From assembly GCF_002008165.1 (NCBI RefSeq), contig NZ_MRDM01000010.1:616541-680540 (forward strand): a DNA stretch of 64,000 bases, written 5' to 3'. Of this stretch, positions 61,328 to 64,000 are shown piece after piece. The stretch's first letter is position 1. The number at the start of each line of letters is the position of its first letter. The notes under the pieces were generated by a model. That model worked only from the letters and a program-made list of their open reading frames with translations. It was not told the DNA's origin and made no database searches. A program made the position numbers and the translations under genes. The DNA comes from Rhizobium laguerreae. GTDB lineage: Bacteria > Pseudomonadota > Alphaproteobacteria > Rhizobiales > Rhizobiaceae.

Positions 61328-62683
61328 TTAGCCTGATGCATGTTGCGCGCCTGCCTGGTTCGGCTTGCGGAAGCGGGACAGGAACTCCGGGCCAAGGCTC
61401 GAAAGTGCGATCACGGTATGGGGCCATAAGATGAAGGGGGCGAGCATCATTCCGGCTTCGGTAAATGCGCCGATCAGGATCAGGAGGATAATGACAACCT
61501 CCTTTCTCTTGGTGATGGCGAGCGCTCGATTGAGAGGCGACGAGGTCATCTTCGCCACGAGCCGCACCACGACGAACGACGTCCAGATTATGGTCGCGGG
61601 TATGCCCATGTTCAGCGCAAGTTCGATATAGGTGTTGTGGGTGGATTGAGCGTCCCACGTAAGGCGAACATATTGCTCCATGATATCTGGCTGTCGGAAC
61701 AAGGCAAATCCCCAGCCTGTAAGCGGCCGCTCGTAGATCAGCGGCAGCAGCTGTTCCCAGACATTCGTACGTCCGCTGAGCGTAAGGTCTTTCCCGAATG
61801 ACTCGGCAATCGCCTGTGCCACACCCATCAACGCGACGGAGACGACGAAGCCCAGCAGAGCGAATGCAAGAAGAACGACGAAGGATCTGAATATGCGGCC
61901 TGGAAAGCGCTGAATCCAGCTCATTCCGTAGTATACAGCTATTCCAATTGAAAGCAGGATGATCGCCGTTGATGATTTCGCCAGCACGATGAGCACGAGG
62001 TAGAGCAGCATTGCCGCCCATCGCAGGAGATCATAATAGCGCAGACGCCACATCGGCAGGGCTGGAAGCAGCAAGATGAAGTTTATTGCCGAAAACTGGC
62101 CGAGCATGTTTTTGTGGTAGAACGCCCCTTTCACCATCCCGGCATAGCTGCCTCTCATCACCGCAAACCGGGGAAAGGCTGCCGTGTAAAGAATATTGAT
62201 GAAAGCCGTCGCGATGGCAAATTTCGCCAGGCTTTCAAATGTGTCAACGGCTCCATAACGGGCTCTGTAAAGAAGGGGTCCAGCTGTCAGCAATGCGACG
62301 GCCACGAGAGCTCGGATCGAGGCTGTAACGCTGACGGAAAAAGCGATCGAGAGAAAGACGCATAAGCAGACTATGCCGAGCAGCGGCGAGGCGCTGCGGA
62401 GCAATTCAACGACTCGCCTGGGCTCCAGCAAACAGTAGAGGCCAATGAGTGGAACGAGCGACATCAGCAACAGTCGCATTGGCATGGGATCTTTGCCGAC
62501 ACCCTCCTGGAAGTCGGCGGGCAGCCCGTACCACATGCCGGTCGCTCTCCAGAGGGAAATATAAAATATTGCCGAGAGGAGGATCCGGACGAGGGTTTCA
62601 CGCCGAATACGATATTGCGCGCGAGCTCTGGGTCTATGTCTTTGCAGGCCAATCGGTTGGTAGCTGTCAAATGAGGTGCTCAT
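61328..62683 (-). CDS. O-antigen ligase / Wzy-like polymerase (ExoQ-type)
   Basis: A 451-residue inner-membrane protein with about ten to twelve spans. GVKGAFYHKNMLGQF-like (VKGAFYHKNMLGQ) and the large periplasmic loop TLSGRTNVWEQLLPLIYERP, which ends GWGFALFRQ, followed by AQSTHNTYIELALNMGIP, are the Wzy_C hallmarks. The conserved Arg and His residues of the loop are present. It polymerises or ligates a surface polysaccharide, possibly an exopolysaccharide as for ExoQ. It precedes the acyltransferase gene on the same strand. Confidence 0.9.
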   Translation of the reverse strand: MSTSFDSYQPIGLQRHRPRARAQYRIRRETLVRILLSAIFYISLWRATGMWYGLPADFQEGVGKDPMPMRLLLMSLVPLIGLYCLLEPRRVVELLRSASPLLGIVCLCVFLSIAFSVSVTASIRALVAVALLTAGPLLYRARYGAVDTFESLAKFAIATAFINILYTAAFPRFAVMRGSYAGMVKGAFYHKNMLGQFSAINFILLLPALPMWRLRYYDLLRWAAMLLYLVLIVLAKSSTAIILLSIGIAVYYGMSWIQRFPGRIFRSFVVLLAFALLGFVVSVALMGVAQAIAESFGKDLTLSGRTNVWEQLLPLIYERPLTGWGFALFRQPDIMEQYVRLTWDAQSTHNTYIELALNMGIPATIIWTSFVVVRLVAKMTSSPLNRALAITKRKEVVIILLILIGAFTEAGMMLAPFILWPHTVIALSSLGPEFLSRFRKPNQAGAQHASG

Positions 62684-62726
62684 GACATTCCGCCTTACGT
62701 TTTGGTAACCACCTGAGCGGCAAAAA

Positions 62727-63461
62727 TCAAAGCTGTAGACCCGCTGCGGCGAGGAAGCTCGTGATCAGCTTGTATGCCCCTTCATTGAAATGAAGATGGT
62801 CAGGCTTGTAGTTGGAACAATCCTTATCGCTTGGCTTACCGCACCGCAACATATCATCGTTCATTTGAACGAAGGTGACACCCGGCATTTCAGCCAATGA
62901 CGATGCGACAAGTTGGTTGGCCGGAATTCTGACATCCTCGTAGAAGGCATAGCGCTTGCCCCGAGGCGGTATGGATAACGCGTAAATATGGGCGCCCGGC
63001 CAAAGAGCGCGAACCTTGCTGACAACAGCCACGACACCAGCTGCCACTGCGCATGGCGCGGTTTTCGCACCCAGGTTGTTCGTGCCGATAAGTACGACGA
63101 CGTCCGCGGGATGGAAATCCGGAAGGTCTAAACCCTCGAGACGGTACAATGCATTTTGCGTGGTGTCGCCGGCGACCGCGAGGTTCATCACCGGGCGGGT
63201 GGGAAAGCTGTCCTTGATCCAGGGCTGCCAGAGTTCGACGAGCGAATCGCCGACAAGAGCCAGATTGTATCGGGCCGATCTGGCGCGATAGCTGGGAAGA
63301 GCGCGATTAAGTCGCTTGCTTGCCTGCTTTTGCTGGGCCGAGGCATTCGTAGCTTTTGTCGGGTCAGGGCATTCCTGTGCGAAGGACGGGCCAGCATTGC
63401 CGACGATGAGAAAGAAATTGCATGCGAGGACGATGAGGAGGTTGGCGAAAAGTCGCAACAT
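62727..63461 (-). CDS. Exported SGNH/GDSL hydrolase
   Basis: A 244-residue periplasmic or secreted esterase. The signal peptide MLRLFANLLIVLACNFFLIV is followed by cleavage near SFA-QEC. LALVGDSLVELWQ is block I with the nucleophile serine, LAVAGDTT block II, LIGTNNLG block III and KPDHLHFNEGAY block V with Asp and His. All catalytic residues are intact. It probably removes or transfers acyl groups on the glycan produced by the two downstream genes (acyltransferase and ligase). Confidence 0.9.
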   Translation of the reverse strand: MLRLFANLLIVLACNFFLIVGNAGPSFAQECPDPTKATNASAQQKQASKRLNRALPSYRARSARYNLALVGDSLVELWQPWIKDSFPTRPVMNLAVAGDTTQNALYRLEGLDLPDFHPADVVVLIGTNNLGAKTAPCAVAAGVVAVVSKVRALWPGAHIYALSIPPRGKRYAFYEDVRIPANQLVASSLAEMPGVTFVQMNDDMLRCGKPSDKDCSNYKPDHLHFNEGAYKLITSFLAAAGLQL

Positions 63462-63666
63462 TCAGATTACCGATATCCTGACGTCTTGGGGCTTTCATTA
63501 TTGAAGAGGAAAATGGCGGTGGCAAGGAAAGAGTGGCTCTGGTCTCTCCGCCCGCAATGCTCGGTCCCACGGCAACCGATACATGAATGGAATGCACCTG
63601 CCGGAACCAAAGGCCGAACCCGCCGTTGATTGCCATGCCCAACCGTGTCCGGGAGACAGGACAGAC

Positions 63667-64000
63667 ATGGCACGTCAGACATTCTGGAAAGGTTATCTCA
63701 AGCTATCGCTCGTCACCGCCGCCGTCTCGCTGACGCCGGCGACGACCGAAAGCAACAAGGTCCGTTTCCACGTCCTCAATCGCCAGACCAAGAACCGCGT
63801 CGAAAGCCACTATGTCGACAGCATCACCCACAAGCCGGTGCCCGAGCGGGACCAGGTGAAGGGCTATCCGCGCGGCGAGGACGACTATGTGCTTCTCGAG
63901 GACGAGGAGATCGAGCAGGTCGGGCTCGAAAGCACCCGCACCATCGAGATCGACAGTTTCGTGCCGCGCGGCTCGATCGATTGGATCTGGTACGACAAAC
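63667..64000 (+). CDS. ku: Ku-like end-joining protein (5-prime part, runs off window)
   Basis: The frame from ATG 63667 is open to the window end and encodes 111 residues so far. MARQTFWKGYLKLSLVTAAV, NKVRFHVLNRQTKNRVESHY, YVDSITHKPVP and STRTIEIDSFVPRGSIDWIW match the beginning of bacterial Ku, which binds DNA ends and recruits the ligase LigD for non-homologous end joining. The 205 bases before it (63462-63666) hold no gene. Rhizobia often have several ku and ligD genes; a partner may lie beyond the window. Bases 63650-63666 hold no strong ribosome site apart from GGGAGAC. Confidence 0.93.
   Translation, partial: MARQTFWKGYLKLSLVTAAVSLTPATTESNKVRFHVLNRQTKNRVESHYVDSITHKPVPERDQVKGYPRGEDDYVLLEDEEIEQVGLESTRTIEIDSFVPRGSIDWIWYDK

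Noticed and set aside
1..64000. CRISPR arrays and prophage
   Set aside because: No regularly spaced repeats, Cas proteins, or phage structural or integrase genes were seen on either strand.

Overview
The window is a stretch of high-GC alphaproteobacterial chromosome, most likely from Rhizobium (R. leguminosarum/etli group). The evidence is the gene order murA, DUF2948, hisD, UPF0262, low-molecular-weight phosphatase, infA, maf, yacG and tRNA-Phe, a run of polyol/sugar ABC operons, and dispersed intergenic palindromes of the kind common in Rhizobiaceae. Identities come from reading proteins and motifs by eye; no database search was run.

Region 1 (1-4.1 kb) is a fatty-acid beta-oxidation operon: the end of an acyl-CoA dehydrogenase, a thiolase, a small cupin protein and a fused enoyl-CoA hydratase/3-hydroxyacyl-CoA dehydrogenase. 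It is followed by a YdeI-family gene broken by a one-base deletion. Region 2 (5-22.7 kb) is mostly housekeeping and regulatory: a cold-shock protein, a MarR/GFA divergent pair with twin palindromic operators, an MFS/TetR divergent pair, a 1171-aa transporter-coupled hybrid histidine kinase, mscL, an aminotransferase, galE with a hairpin over its ribosome site, a GGDEF-EAL protein, an enoyl-CoA hydratase/hydrolase, a UvrD-type helicase and several small envelope or unknown proteins.

Region 3 (22.7-25.7 kb) is an AT-richer island next to tRNA-Thr. It carries one large gene read as HEPN, STAND/NB-ARC NTPase, TPR repeats and a C-terminal cold-shock-like fold. This looks like a single-gene, RNA-targeting immune (antiphage) protein and is the best candidate here for an undescribed system. 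Region 4 (25.8-31.9 kb) is the conserved murA-to-tRNA-Phe block.

Region 5 (31.9-39.2 kb) is a cassette with an AraC regulator, a sugar ABC transporter and an L-arabinose/L-fucose isomerase-like protein. It is bracketed by two 134-bp direct repeats, which suggests an inserted metabolic module. Region 6 (39.5-51.1 kb) is a polyol operon: a MalFGK-type ABC transporter, dehydrogenases resembling L-xylulose reductase, ribitol 2-dehydrogenase and galactitol 2-dehydrogenase, a tagatose 3-epimerase-like protein, a ROK regulator, a tagatose-kinase-like PfkB protein and a GatZ-like protein. It fits a galactitol/altritol to tagatose to fructose-6-phosphate route. Region 7 (51.1-58 kb) is a second sugar operon (class I aldolase, Gfo/Idh/MocA oxidoreductase, D-lyxose isomerase, PfkB kinase, sorbitol-dehydrogenase-like SDR, zinc alcohol dehydrogenase, LacI repressor). 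Its promoter lies between two matching operators and it has no transporter of its own.

Region 8 (58.2-63.5 kb) is probably a surface-polysaccharide locus: lipase-like hydrolase, parallel beta-helix protein, acyltransferase, O-antigen ligase and SGNH hydrolase. The window ends inside a gene for the Ku end-joining protein.
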